DNA of 54,236 bases, from assembly GCA_903873715.1 (NCBI GenBank), contig CAIQPS010000110.1, positions 1-54,236 of the forward strand, given 5' to 3'. This document shows, one piece after another, positions 11,048 through 19,759 of the stretch. How positions within the stretch are numbered: position 1 is the first letter of the stretch; each line of letters begins with the position of its first letter. The notes under the pieces are model-generated. The model ran no database searches, was not told the DNA's origin, and saw only the letters and a program-made list of their open reading frames with translations. Source of the DNA: an uncultured Actinomycetes bacterium. Its GTDB lineage: Bacteria > Actinomycetota > Thermoleophilia > RBG-16-64-13. A program made the position numbers and the translations under genes.

Positions 11048-11785
11048 CTAGAGCGCCGGCCGTGCGATGCCGGCGGCCGCCAGTGCCTTGTCGACCAAGG
11101 ACTCGACCAAGCGGATGTGCCCGGTCATCGACTCGGAGGCCGCGCTCGAGTCCTTGCTCCGGATGGCCGCGATGATGGCCATGTGGGTCTCGTTGACCTG
11201 ATGCGGCCGGCTTTCGAGCCGGTCGAGGTGGATGGGCACGAAGAGGTCGCCGCGCGCGGTCATCATGGCGCGCTCGAGCCGGGGGCTGTGGGCCGCCCGG
11301 GCGATGGCCCGGTGGATGTCCACGTCTGTGCGGAAGAGGGAGGACCAGTCCTGCGGCTGGCGCTCTCCGGCGGCGGCGCGCTCCATGGCGTGGAGGTCTG
11401 CGTCTGTGCGGCGCTCCGCGGCCAGCGCCGCCAACCTGGTCTCGATCGTCACGCGGAACTCGAAGATGTCGCCGAGCTCACCCACATGCTCGTTCATCCA
11501 CTGGGTCCAGCACCGCGACAGGGAAGCGGCATCCGCGACCCTGGACCCGCCACGCGATCCCCGGGTGGTGACGATATAGCCGGTGCTTTCCAGAGCCTTG
11601 AGGGCAAGGCGGAGGGTCATGCGGGATATGCCCAGACGGGCACCCAGGTCACGCTCCGGCGGCAGCTTGTCGTCGGGTCCCAGTTCGCCCGAGAAGATGA
11701 GCGCGCGCAGGAAGCGCACGGCGCTGTCGCTGGCGGTCTCGGTCTCGAGAGCGATGTCAGGAGAAGTATCGAAATCGTCTTCCAC
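11048..11785 (-). CDS. GntR-family (FadR/FCD subgroup) transcription regulator
   Basis: About 245 residues. It has an N-terminal winged helix (LPPERDLGARLGISRMTLRLALKALE..GYIVTTRG) and an all-helical FCD ligand domain (EFRVTIETRLAALAAERRT, D.HRAIARAAHSPRL, THMAIIAAI). FCD domains usually bind carboxylates, often through a metal. The GTG at 11785 is preferred because the winged helix begins soon after. Longer versions of the frame run into the promoter region. It is divergent from the acyl-CoA synthetase-iorAB operon. Repeated TGGAC/GTCCA half-sites in the shared promoter region suggest control of that operon and autoregulation. The effector may be an aryl-acetate or 2-oxoacid (inference). Confidence 0.88.
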   Translation of the reverse strand: MEDDFDTSPDIALETETASDSAVRFLRALIFSGELGPDDKLPPERDLGARLGISRMTLRLALKALESTGYIVTTRGSRGGSRVADAASLSRCWTQWMNEHVGELGDIFEFRVTIETRLAALAAERRTDADLHAMERAAAGERQPQDWSSLFRTDVDIHRAIARAAHSPRLERAMMTARGDLFVPIHLDRLESRPHQVNETHMAIIAAIRSKDSSAASESMTGHIRLVESLVDKALAAAGIARPAL

Positions 11786-11813
11786 GGTGCCACCCCGTAT
11801 CCCCGCACCCCTT

Positions 11814-11886
11814 TGGACTATAGCTTGTCCACTATACCAAAGGCGCTGCTCTTGACAAGAAGGTCCAAACATCTAGTATATGGACC
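11814..11886. promoter_or_regulatory. Divergent promoters with GntR-type operator half-sites
   Basis: Plus promoter: TTGACA (11852-11857), 16 bp, TAGTAT (11874-11879), towards 11961. Minus promoter: TTGTCA (complement of 11853-11858), 16 bp, TATAGT (complement of 11831-11836), towards the GntR gene. The two -35 boxes overlap. Inverted repeats TGGAC-N8-GTCCA (11814-11831) and GGTCCA-N13-TGGACC (11862-11886) share one half-site sequence. One flanks each -10 region. This suits a regulator that controls both directions. Confidence 0.6.
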
Positions 11887-11960
11887 AAAACAGTGCCTTG
11901 CATTAAAAGGTATAAAAAGCTACCATTAGACATATTCATAGATCATATCGGGGGAACACC

Positions 11961-14111
11961 GTGGCCAAAGAACTGATAAGGGCCGCTCTTGCGGCCGGGA
12001 AGACCGCTCTGGACGAGTGGGAATCGAAGAGCCTGTTCGCCTCGTACGGCATCGCCGTGCCGAAAGGCGCGCTGGTCACCAGTGAGGCCGACGCTGTCGC
12101 CCAAGCCGCCGCCATCGGTGGCAAAGTGGTGATGAAGGGCGTGGCCGCGGATATCCATCACAAGACCGAAGCCGGTCTGGTGGTCCTGGGCATCGACGCT
12201 GCCGACGCGGGTGCCGTGGCCGCGACCTACCGCCTGCTGGACGAGCGGGCGAAGGGCGCTCTGGAAGCGGTTCTCATCGAGCAGATGATCAAGAGCAACC
12301 GCGAACTCATGGTCGGGATGAAGCGTGATGCCGCGTTCGGACCGGTGGTGGCCTTCGGTCTCGGCGGCGTGCTCACCGAGGCTCTGGGCGACGTGGCCCT
12401 GGGCGTAGCCCCCCTCGACGACCGCGAGGCGGCCGACCTCCCCGGCTTCATAAAGGCCAAACGGCTGCTCGGCTCGTTCCGCGGCTATCCGGCTGTGGAC
12501 CGTGCGGCTCTGGCCAAAGTCATCCAGGCAATCGGGCAGATGGCGCTGGACAACCCCGAGATCGCCGAGATAGACGTGAACCCGCTCATGGTGGAAGGCG
12601 ACCGGCCGATCGCGGCGGACGCTCTCATCATCCTGTCGGGTGCCACTAAGGGTGCGGCCGAAGCGCAGTCCTCTTTCAAGCCGGAACTCAAGTATCTGGT
12701 GGCTCCGCGGTCCATGGCCGTGGTCGGAGCTTCCGGTGACATCACCAAGTGGGGTGGGTCGGCTCTCAAATCCATCATCGACGGCGGCTACGAGGGCACC
12801 ATCTACCCGGTGAACCCCAAGGGTGGCGAGTTCTTCGGTATCCCCGCCTACACCAGCATCGACGAACTGCCCGAAGCGCCGGACCTTGCGCTGCTGGCCG
12901 TCGGCGGGCACCAGATCGCCCCGATGCTCGAGCAGTGCGGCAAGAAGGGCATCAAGGCGGCCATCGCCATCGCCGCCGGCTTCTCCGAGATGGGGGAGAG
13001 CGGCGCCGAGGCGGAGAAGGAGATCGCCCGCATCGCCACGGAGGGCGGGGTGACCCTGATGGGGCCGAACTGCATGGGCATGATCTCCAACGAGGTCTCG
13101 CTGCATGCCGTGGGCTTCGTGGTGCTCCATCCGGCGAAAGGGAGCCTGAGCTTCATCTCCCAGTCGGGCAACATCGGGGTCATGACCACCAACACCTGCC
13201 AGCGCCGAGGCATCGGCATCGACAAGTTCCTGAGCGTCGGCAACGAGGCCCAGATCGGCGTGGTCGAAGCCTTCGACTACCTCAAGGACGATCCCAACAC
13301 CACCAGCGTCATGGCCTACATGGAGGGCATCGACGACGGCCGGCGCTTCATGGAGGTGGCCAAGAACCTGACCGCCGTGAAGCCCTTGTCGGTGCTGCGC
13401 ACCGGCCTCACCGAGTTCGGCAGCCGCGCGGCGGCGTCGCACACCGGGGCCATGGCCGGCAACGCGGCCGTCTGGGAGGCAGCGGCCCGGCAGTGCGGCG
13501 TCATCACCTGCACGTCCACCCAGGAGGTCGTGGACATCGGTACCTGCCTGGCCTACAACCCGCCACCCAAGGGCCGGCGGGTGGGCATCATCACCAACGG
13601 CGGCGGCGCCGGGGTCATGTGTGCCGACGAAGTGGCCCGGGCCGGCCTGCAGTTGGCGGACTACCCGGGCGCGCTCTGGGCGCAGCTCGACCTGATCCTG
13701 CCCCCGTTCTACAGCCGGCACAACCCGCTCGACATGGTGGCGGCGGCCGGCGGCGACGTGGCCAAGACGGTGGTCAAAGCCATCGCGGAGAGCGACGACG
13801 TGGATGCCATCATCCTGCTCTCCTGCCTGGGCGTGCCCACGAGCGGTCTCGGCGAGGGCCGTATGGCCGCCGACGGCGAGTTCACCGCTCTCAGCCCGTG
13901 GGAGACCGAGCTCATGACCATCATCGCGGACCTTATGGAGCAGACCGGCAAGCCCATCATCAACGTGCCCGACAGCCCAATCCGCGGGTCGGTGTTCGAC
14001 TTCGGGCGTAAGTACAAACCCATCGTTCTGAGCACTCCTGAGGCGGCCGCCCGGGCGCTCGACCGCATGGAGTGGTATGGTTCCTACCGGCGGGCCATCG
14101 GCCTTGCCTGA
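11961..14111 (+). CDS. ADP-forming acyl-CoA synthetase, single chain with beta-alpha domain order
   Basis: A 716-residue cytoplasmic enzyme. The N-terminal ATP-grasp domain (about 1-230: VVMKGVAADIHHKTEAGLV, ...EIDVNPLMV) precedes a CoA-binding Rossmann domain (about 240-370: SMAVVGASGDITKWGG, LMGPNCMGM) and a ligase domain with the phospho-His motif SHTGAMAG (about 491-498). Usual single-chain enzymes have the CoA-binding part first. The reaction makes ATP from an acyl-CoA, ADP and phosphate. With iorAB 61 bp downstream, the likely substrate is an aryl-acyl-CoA such as phenylacetyl- or indoleacetyl-CoA, as known from Thermococcales fermentation. That part is inference. GTG start follows GGGGGAA. 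It is a paralogue of the partial gene at 1-1934. Confidence 0.92.
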   Translation: MAKELIRAALAAGKTALDEWESKSLFASYGIAVPKGALVTSEADAVAQAAAIGGKVVMKGVAADIHHKTEAGLVVLGIDAADAGAVAATYRLLDERAKGALEAVLIEQMIKSNRELMVGMKRDAAFGPVVAFGLGGVLTEALGDVALGVAPLDDREAADLPGFIKAKRLLGSFRGYPAVDRAALAKVIQAIGQMALDNPEIAEIDVNPLMVEGDRPIAADALIILSGATKGAAEAQSSFKPELKYLVAPRSMAVVGASGDITKWGGSALKSIIDGGYEGTIYPVNPKGGEFFGIPAYTSIDELPEAPDLALLAVGGHQIAPMLEQCGKKGIKAAIAIAAGFSEMGESGAEAEKEIARIATEGGVTLMGPNCMGMISNEVSLHAVGFVVLHPAKGSLSFISQSGNIGVMTTNTCQRRGIGIDKFLSVGNEAQIGVVEAFDYLKDDPNTTSVMAYMEGIDDGRRFMEVAKNLTAVKPLSVLRTGLTEFGSRAAASHTGAMAGNAAVWEAAARQCGVITCTSTQEVVDIGTCLAYNPPPKGRRVGIITNGGGAGVMCADEVARAGLQLADYPGALWAQLDLILPPFYSRHNPLDMVAAAGGDVAKTVVKAIAESDDVDAIILLSCLGVPTSGLGEGRMAADGEFTALSPWETELMTIIADLMEQTGKPIINVPDSPIRGSVFDFGRKYKPIVLSTPEAAARALDRMEWYGSYRRAIGLA

Positions 14112-14172
14112 TTCGACTGAATACCTGCATATGCAGCATTTGTAAGCGCGCACAACCCGGTGTGGAGGAGAT

Positions 14173-16026
14173 ATGGCGATCAACGTAGAGCAAGAGCACG
14201 TAGCAGAGATCATCTCAGGTAACGAGGCCATCGCCCGCGGTGCCTGGGAAGCCGGTGTCAAGTTGGCGTCCGCCTATCCGGGCACGCCCAGCACCGAGAT
14301 CCTCGAAGAGATGGCCCACTACACGGGGGTCTACTCCGAGTGGTCCCCGAACGAGAAAGTGGCCATGGAAGTCGCCATCGGCGCGTCTATGGCCGGCGGC
14401 CGCGCCCTGGTGTGCATGAAGCACGTCGGCCTCAACGTGGCGGCCGACCCGTTCTTCTCCGCCGCCTACATCGGCGTGAAGGGCGGCCTGGTGGTAGTCT
14501 CCGCCGACGACCCCGGCATGCACTCGTCGCAGGACGAGCAGGACAACCGCAACTTCGGCAAGTTCGCACGGGTCCCCGTGATCGAGCCGTCGGACAGCGG
14601 TGAAGCCAAGGACTACATGGTCATGTCGTACGATCTCTCCGAGAAGTTCGACACGCCGGTGCTGTTCCGCACCACCACCCGGACCTCGCACTCCAAGAGC
14701 ATCGTGACCTTCGGCGACCGCACCGAGACCGAACCGGTCACCAAGCTCGACCGCGACTGGAACAAGTACGTCATGATGCCCGGCAACGCCATCGCCCGGC
14801 ACGTCATCGTGGAGCAGCGGGTCAAGGCCCTCGAGGAATACGCCGATGATTGCCCGTTCAACCGCATCGAGATGGGTGATCCCAAGATCGGCATCATCTG
14901 CTCGGGTTCCGCCTACGGGTACACCCGGGAAGCCCTGCCCGACGCCAGCTACCTCAAGCTCGGCATGACCTATCCGCTGCCCAAGAAGATGATCGAGAAG
15001 TTCCGCTCGATGGTCGACAAGATGTATATCGTCGAGGAGCTCGACCCGTTCATCGAAGACGCCATCAAGCTGATGGGCATCAAGATCGATGGCGGCAAGG
15101 AACTGAACAGCCTCCTCGGCGAGATCAGCCCCCGTTCGGTCGCCCAGTCGCTCGACAAGGGCGGCGTCCCCGGGGTCAACGACTCCCTGCTGGTGGATCT
15201 CATGGCTCCCGTGGAAGGCCTACCGAACCGCCCGCCGACGCTGTGCCCCGGTTGCTCGCACCGCGGCGTCTTCGTCATCCTCAAGAAGCTGCGCGTGTTC
15301 GTGAGCGGCGACATCGGCTGCTACACCATGGGCGCGCTCGAGCCCTTCAGCGCCGTCCACGCCAGCACCTGCATGGGTGCCAGCATCAGCATGGCGCACG
15401 GCATAGCCAAGGTGCAGGAGGCGGAAGCTCCCAAGGCCGCCGGCGCCCGTCCTGACTACCGCAACAAGGTGGTCGGCATCATCGGCGACTCCACGTTCTA
15501 TCACTCGGGCGTGACGTCCCTCATGGACGTGGCCTACAACAAGGGCAACACGCTCACGATCATCGTGGACAACAACACGACGGCCATGACCGGCGGCCAG
15601 GACAACCCGGGCACCGGCAAGACCCTGCTGGGCCAGCCCTCCGAGTCCGTCGACCTGGTGGCTCTCGTCAAGGCCCTCGGCATCAAGCGCGTGCAGACCA
15701 TCACCGACCCGTTCGACCTCGAACTCGTCGAGAAGATCATCCGCGAAGAACTCGAAGCCGACGAGCCGTCGGTCGTCATCACCAAGTATCCCTGCGTGCT
15801 CGAGTTCAAGGTCAAGCGACCCATCTATCAGGTGGACCCGGAGCTGTGCATCGGCTGCAAGCACTGCCTGAAGGCCGGCTGCATGGCCCTCAACCTGACC
15901 ATCGACGCCAACGGCGATCGCAAGGTCGAGATCGACCCGGCGCAGTGCAACGGCTGTGGTATCTGCGCCCAGCTCTGCAAAGAAGACGCGATCAACCGGC
16001 CCGTGGCCGAAGGAGGGAACGCCTGA
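14173..16026 (+). CDS. iorA: Indolepyruvate:ferredoxin oxidoreductase, alpha subunit
   Basis: A 617-residue protein of full family length. It has a pyrimidine-binding domain (SAYPGTPSTEILEE; CMKHVGLNVAADP), then the TPP domain with CPGCSHRG, SGDIGCYTMG and GDSTFYHSGV..., VDNNTTAMTGGQ (Mg/TPP site). A C-terminal 2[4Fe-4S] ferredoxin domain carries CIGCKHC and CNGCGICAQLCK. It oxidises arylpyruvates (from Trp, Phe, Tyr transamination) to aryl-acetyl-CoA and CO2, reducing ferredoxin. The ribosome site GGAGGAG sits only a few bases before the ATG. Its stop overlaps the iorB start (TGATG, 16024-16028). The preceding ADP-forming synthetase completes the ATP-yielding route. Confidence 0.95.
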   Translation: MAINVEQEHVAEIISGNEAIARGAWEAGVKLASAYPGTPSTEILEEMAHYTGVYSEWSPNEKVAMEVAIGASMAGGRALVCMKHVGLNVAADPFFSAAYIGVKGGLVVVSADDPGMHSSQDEQDNRNFGKFARVPVIEPSDSGEAKDYMVMSYDLSEKFDTPVLFRTTTRTSHSKSIVTFGDRTETEPVTKLDRDWNKYVMMPGNAIARHVIVEQRVKALEEYADDCPFNRIEMGDPKIGIICSGSAYGYTREALPDASYLKLGMTYPLPKKMIEKFRSMVDKMYIVEELDPFIEDAIKLMGIKIDGGKELNSLLGEISPRSVAQSLDKGGVPGVNDSLLVDLMAPVEGLPNRPPTLCPGCSHRGVFVILKKLRVFVSGDIGCYTMGALEPFSAVHASTCMGASISMAHGIAKVQEAEAPKAAGARPDYRNKVVGIIGDSTFYHSGVTSLMDVAYNKGNTLTIIVDNNTTAMTGGQDNPGTGKTLLGQPSESVDLVALVKALGIKRVQTITDPFDLELVEKIIREELEADEPSVVITKYPCVLEFKVKRPIYQVDPELCIGCKHCLKAGCMALNLTIDANGDRKVEIDPAQCNGCGICAQLCKEDAINRPVAEGGNA

Positions 16027-16640
16027 TGTCCCGCCCCACCATCAACATGCTGCTCTCCGGCGTCGGCGGCCAGGGTGTCGTCCTTGCCAGCTTCGTGCTC
16101 AGCCACGTGGCCATGGCCGAAGGCTATGACGTCAAACAGAGCGAAGTGCACGGCATGAGCCAGCGCGGCGGCAGTGTGACCAGCCACTTCCGCTTCGGCG
16201 ATAAGGTCTGGGCCCCGCTGGTATCGCCCGGCGCAGCCGACATCCTCATGGCCTTCGAGTCTCTCGAAGCCCTGCGGTACATCAACTGGATCAAGAAGGG
16301 CGGCCTGCTCGTCTACAACGCCCAGAAGATCAACCCGAGCCCCGTGGCCGCCGGCCTCGCCACGTATCCCGAGGACATAGACGGCAAGATCGCCGCCGCG
16401 TGGCCGCGGGTGCAGTGCGTCAAGGCCAACGAACTGGCTGCCAAGGCCGGTACGGTCAAGTCGGCCAACGTGGTCATGCTCGGCGCCGTCTCCCCGGCCC
16501 TGCCGTTCGCGCAGGAGACCTGGGAAGCCGTCATCCGCAAGGCCGTCCCGCCGAAGAGCGTGGACGTGAACATGGAGGCCTTCCGCCTCGGCGTGGCCAC
16601 GGCCGCGCAGCCGGAGGCCACCTGCGCCACCGGCGCGTGA
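16026..16640 (+). CDS. iorB: Indolepyruvate:ferredoxin oxidoreductase, beta subunit
   Basis: A 204-residue gamma-type subunit of 2-oxoacid:ferredoxin oxidoreductases. It has the N-terminal GVGGQGVVLASFVLSHVAM motif and the KQSEVHGMSQRGGSVTSHFRFG segment that contacts the CoA site. It assembles with IorA in the cytoplasm. The start codon overlaps the iorA stop, so expression is coupled. Hairpin 16675-16702 follows 34 bp after the stop and probably closes the operon that starts at 11961. Confidence 0.94.
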   Translation: MSRPTINMLLSGVGGQGVVLASFVLSHVAMAEGYDVKQSEVHGMSQRGGSVTSHFRFGDKVWAPLVSPGAADILMAFESLEALRYINWIKKGGLLVYNAQKINPSPVAAGLATYPEDIDGKIAAAWPRVQCVKANELAAKAGTVKSANVVMLGAVSPALPFAQETWEAVIRKAVPPKSVDVNMEAFRLGVATAAQPEATCATGA

Positions 16641-16674
16641 CCGCTAGCGGCACAACGCAGGACGTAGGACGCTC

Positions 16675-16702
16675 GGGGGGCGCGGTGAGAGCCGCGCCCC
16701 CC
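16675..16702 (+). terminator. Probable terminator after iorAB
   Basis: An 11-bp perfect GC stem (16675-16685 with 16692-16702) and 6-nt loop, followed by GTCTTTG. The T tract is short, so this is a moderate-confidence terminator. Confidence 0.6.
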
Positions 16703-16793
16703 GTCTTTGTGCCCGCAAAGGCAGCCGCCGGGCCGCGCACCGCGGGGGTGCGCCCGTCACCAGCACCGGCACCGTCGCCCGAGGAGGCTTGAC

Positions 16794-17207
16794 ATGACCG
16801 ACCCGCTCGCCGGCCTGCGCCCCGACCACGCCGGCATCAGCGTGGGCGACCTGGAGCGGGCGATCGCCTGGTATGGCGAGATGCTGGGCTTCACCGTCGA
16901 CCGCATCGTCGACATCCCTGAGGACACCGGCAGGCTGGCGCTCATCCGCAAGGGCGACTTCCTGCTCGAACTGTTCTGCATCCAAGGGACCGCCCCGGTC
17001 CCCGAGGAGCGGAAGCATCCCACCACCGACCTGCGCACGCAGGGCATGAAGCATGTGGCCTACGCCGTGGACGACGTCCGCGCCCTCATGGCGGACCTCA
17101 AGCGCAAAGGCGTGGACGTCGTGTGGGACGTGGTGGAGCACGACGGCACCTGGTGTGCCTTCGTCCGGGACGACTCCGGCAACATAGTCGAGTTCGTGGA
17201 GCGCTAG
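16794..17207 (+). CDS. VOC superfamily (glyoxalase/bleomycin-resistance fold) protein
   Basis: A 137-residue single VOC module. The first half has DHAGISVGDLERAIAWYGEMLGF and LELFCIQG; the second has MKHVAYAVDDV.A....LK.KG and ends FVRDDSGNIVEFVER. Candidate metal ligands are the His of DHAGI, the Glu of LLELF, the His of KHVAY and the final Glu of IVEFVE, as in glyoxalase I, methylmalonyl-CoA epimerase and extradiol dioxygenases. The reaction cannot be chosen among these. ATG at 16794 follows GAGGAGG. It opens a run of closely spaced genes (VOC, GlcG-like, ferredoxin, flavoprotein, EthD-like) that look like one operon. Confidence 0.88.
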   Translation: MTDPLAGLRPDHAGISVGDLERAIAWYGEMLGFTVDRIVDIPEDTGRLALIRKGDFLLELFCIQGTAPVPEERKHPTTDLRTQGMKHVAYAVDDVRALMADLKRKGVDVVWDVVEHDGTWCAFVRDDSGNIVEFVER

Positions 17208-17257
17208 AAGACCGCTGTAGATCCCGTCCATCCGACCGCCGGCTGCGAGGAGACGTC

Positions 17258-17758
17258 ATGTACTACAAGGGCTCTGTGGGACTGGAAGAGGCGCAAGGAG
17301 CCATCGAGGCGATGCTCGCCGAAGTGCGCGCCCATCCCGATAGGTACTGGCAGCACGGCGGCTTCGCCGTCGTGGACGAGCGGGGCGAACTCGTGGCCTT
17401 CGCCAAGATGGACTCCGGACACGAGATCCCCGGGCAGGCCGCCATCCGCAAGGCCTGGACCGCAGCCAAGTGCGCCCAGAACAACGATTCCGCCCGGGCC
17501 ATGCTGGAGAAGGGCGGGGCGACCCTCGAGGAGTTCTGCCCCGGCGGGTGCTCCATCCCCGGCGGCATCGCCATCTTCGACCCTGCCGACGAGGACCGCA
17601 CGGCGCCGCCCGGTTCGGCGCAGCCGCCGTTCAAACCATCCTGCATCGGCGCGATAGGCGTGGGCGGGGTGGGCCTGCCCGCCGAGGACTTCGCGGTCGC
17701 CATGGTGGGCATCGAATACATCCGCCGGACGCTCTGGCCCGAAAGGAACGCACGATGA
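17258..17758 (+). CDS. GlcG/HbpS-like (DUF336) heme-binding family protein
   Basis: A 166-residue protein with the DUF336 pattern: long amphipathic first helix (LEEAQGAIEAMLAEVRAHP), GGFAVVDERGELVAFAKMDSG, then AIRKAWTAAKCA and the C-terminal GAIGVGGVGLPAEDFAVAMVGIEYI. The family includes GlcG of the glycolate cluster and HbpS, an extracellular heme sensor. No signal peptide is seen, so it is cytoplasmic here. The role is unknown. The Cys pair in FCPGGCSIPGG (about residue 88-96) is unusual and could bind metal. ATG preceded by GAGGAGA. The stop overlaps the ferredoxin start (ATGA at 17755). Confidence 0.8.
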   Translation: MYYKGSVGLEEAQGAIEAMLAEVRAHPDRYWQHGGFAVVDERGELVAFAKMDSGHEIPGQAAIRKAWTAAKCAQNNDSARAMLEKGGATLEEFCPGGCSIPGGIAIFDPADEDRTAPPGSAQPPFKPSCIGAIGVGGVGLPAEDFAVAMVGIEYIRRTLWPERNAR

Positions 17759-17976
17759 ACCGCATAGAACTGGACTTCGAGGCCTGCACCGGGTGCGGCG
17801 CCTGTTTCGACTCGTGCTTCGTGAACGTCTTCCGCTGGGACGACGGCGCCGGCAAGCCCGTGATCGCCTACGTGGAGGACTGTGTGGAGTGCAACAAGTG
17901 CGAGCTCGCCTGCCCGGTGGAAGCCATCCGGGTGATCCCCGATTACGCAGGCGTCTACTGGCCCCCGGTCATCTGA
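17755..17976 (+). CDS. Small 2[4Fe-4S] ferredoxin
   Basis: A 73-residue protein with two Cys motifs: CTGCGACFDSC (with Cys 11, 14, 17 and 21) and CVECNKCELACP. This is the pattern of a dicluster ferredoxin. It overlaps the GlcG-like gene by four bases and is followed 31 bp later by the flavoprotein. The ferredoxin-flavoprotein order recalls aprB-aprA of adenylylsulfate reductase, though this protein is much shorter than AprB. It is likely the dedicated electron carrier of the flavoprotein at 18008. Confidence 0.9.
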   Translation: MNRIELDFEACTGCGACFDSCFVNVFRWDDGAGKPVIAYVEDCVECNKCELACPVEAIRVIPDYAGVYWPPVI

Positions 17977-18007
17977 GCGGCGAGCGCGGGAAGGAGTGAC
18001 GATCTAC

Positions 18008-19714
18008 ATGGATGCGCGCAACACGCAGGACCTGATCCTCGCCGCCGACGTGCTCGTGGTGGGAGGGGGCATCGCCGGACTGACGGCAGCCATCAGCGCC
18101 AAGGAAGCCGATCCGGCCGTCTCCGTGCTCGTGGTCGACAAGGCCACCTGCGGGTTCGGTGGCAAAGCCAACAAGGGCGGCGGTAACCTGGCCTTCCTCG
18201 AGCCGGACGACGACCTCGACGAGATGCTCCGGTTCCGGGTGGAGAAGGTGGGCTCCTATCTCGAGGACCAGGAACTGCTCCGCGATTTCCTCTCCGGGAC
18301 CTACGGGGTGCTCAAGCGCATCGAGACGTGGGGTTGCACCGTGTTCCACGACCCGGACGGCGCCTACGTGTACGTGCGGTACTGGGAGGGGCATCCCTGG
18401 CGGATGGCGCTGTGCGAGCAGGACATCACCGAGAGCATGCTTCGGCAGGCCAAGAAGCTGGGCGTGAAGTTCGTGGACCACGTGTCCGTCGTCGACATCC
18501 TCAAGGACGGGGACCGGGCCGCCGGAGCGGTCGGTTTCAGCATCATCGACGGGCGCTTCTACACCTTCAAGACCAAGGCCGTCATCCTCGCCAACGGCTG
18601 CCAGAACTACAAGCTCATGCGCCGCTGGGCCAGCGGCCGGGGCGACGGCATCGCCGCGGCCTACCGGGCCGGCGCCGAGATGCGCAACGCCGAGTTCGGG
18701 AGCTTCATCAACTGGGTGTTCGCCGACACCAAAGAGGTCTGCCAGGGCGCCGAGAACGTGCTCTACAACGCCAAGGGCGAGAACATCTCCAAGGCCGTGA
18801 GGCCGAAGATCGAGGCCGACCTCGACTCCAAAGAGGTCGTCGCCTGGTACAAGGCCATGCTCGCCGGCGACGGCCCGGTCTACGCGAACATGCCCGAGAA
18901 CGAGATCGCGGCCTTCAGCCAGAAGGCCTTCCACAGCGACGGGGTGGCCGTCCGGCCGATCACCACCGCCTTCTGGACCCGGACCATCGGCAAGGCCATG
19001 GCTGCGTCGACCAAGCCGGGGCCCATGCAGGAGGTCTTCCCGGGATTCATCGGGGAGCAGTCCCCGGTGCGGGTGGATCATCAGATGGCCACCACGGTGC
19101 CGGGGCTCTACGCGGTGGGCGACATCGCTGCCGCGGGTTCGGCGTGGGCCGGCGCGGTGCCGGCGCCCCCCGGCCGCATGCGCGGCGGGGGCATGATGGG
19201 CGCGATGTGGATGGCCATGCGCGGCGGACCGGCTGCGGCCGGATACGCGGCGACGGCGGGCGAGCCGGCCGTGGACGCCGCCCAGGTGGAGGCGCTCAAG
19301 GCGCGGATGTTCGCCCCGCTCGGCCGCCAGGGGGGCATCGAGCCCCAGGAGATGGTCCGCGCCGTCCAGGATGTGCTGTCGCCGGTCGGCAACACCATCT
19401 ACAAGAGCGACGCGCGCCTGCGGGATTCCTTGGAGCGCATCCTGGCGATCAAAGGGCAACTCGCTCTGCTCACCGCCGACGACCCGCACCACCTGGCCGC
19501 CTGCAACGAGGTCGTCTCCATGGTCAACAGCGCGGAGATGTTCTTCGTGGCCTCGCTCGAACGCAAGGAATCCCGGGGATGGCAGATCCGGGAAGACTAT
19601 CCCGAGCGCGACGACGCGGAGTGGCTCAAGTGGGTGGTCCTGAAGGATGATGGGGGAGAGATGAAGGTCTGGACGGAGGATGTCCCCATAGACCGGTACC
19701 CGCTCAAGCCGTGA
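18008..19714 (+). CDS. FAD flavoprotein of the fumarate reductase / adenylylsulfate reductase alpha type
   Basis: About 568 residues. The N-terminal FAD site is VLVVGGGIAGLTAAISAKEA. A ...GFGGKANKGGGNL segment follows, and the C-terminal FAD contact is GLYAVGDIAAAGSAWAGAV. A helical C-terminal region (about 440-568) follows, as in SdhA, FrdA and AprA. I chose ATG 18008 because the ribosome site AAGGAG (17991-17996) overlaps the alternative GTG at 17996. It probably forms a cytoplasmic complex with the ferredoxin encoded just upstream and performs a two-electron reduction or oxidation. I could not identify the fumarate-reductase His/Arg set or an AMP-sulfate site, so the substrate is open. The neighbours suggest a catabolic intermediate. 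Confidence 0.85.
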   Translation: MDARNTQDLILAADVLVVGGGIAGLTAAISAKEADPAVSVLVVDKATCGFGGKANKGGGNLAFLEPDDDLDEMLRFRVEKVGSYLEDQELLRDFLSGTYGVLKRIETWGCTVFHDPDGAYVYVRYWEGHPWRMALCEQDITESMLRQAKKLGVKFVDHVSVVDILKDGDRAAGAVGFSIIDGRFYTFKTKAVILANGCQNYKLMRRWASGRGDGIAAAYRAGAEMRNAEFGSFINWVFADTKEVCQGAENVLYNAKGENISKAVRPKIEADLDSKEVVAWYKAMLAGDGPVYANMPENEIAAFSQKAFHSDGVAVRPITTAFWTRTIGKAMAASTKPGPMQEVFPGFIGEQSPVRVDHQMATTVPGLYAVGDIAAAGSAWAGAVPAPPGRMRGGGMMGAMWMAMRGGPAAAGYAATAGEPAVDAAQVEALKARMFAPLGRQGGIEPQEMVRAVQDVLSPVGNTIYKSDARLRDSLERILAIKGQLALLTADDPHHLAACNEVVSMVNSAEMFFVASLERKESRGWQIREDYPERDDAEWLKWVVLKDDGGEMKVWTEDVPIDRYPLKP

Positions 19715-19759
19715 CCGTGGCCCCTGTCCGCCGCACCGCCTCCCGAGGAAGGTGATCCC

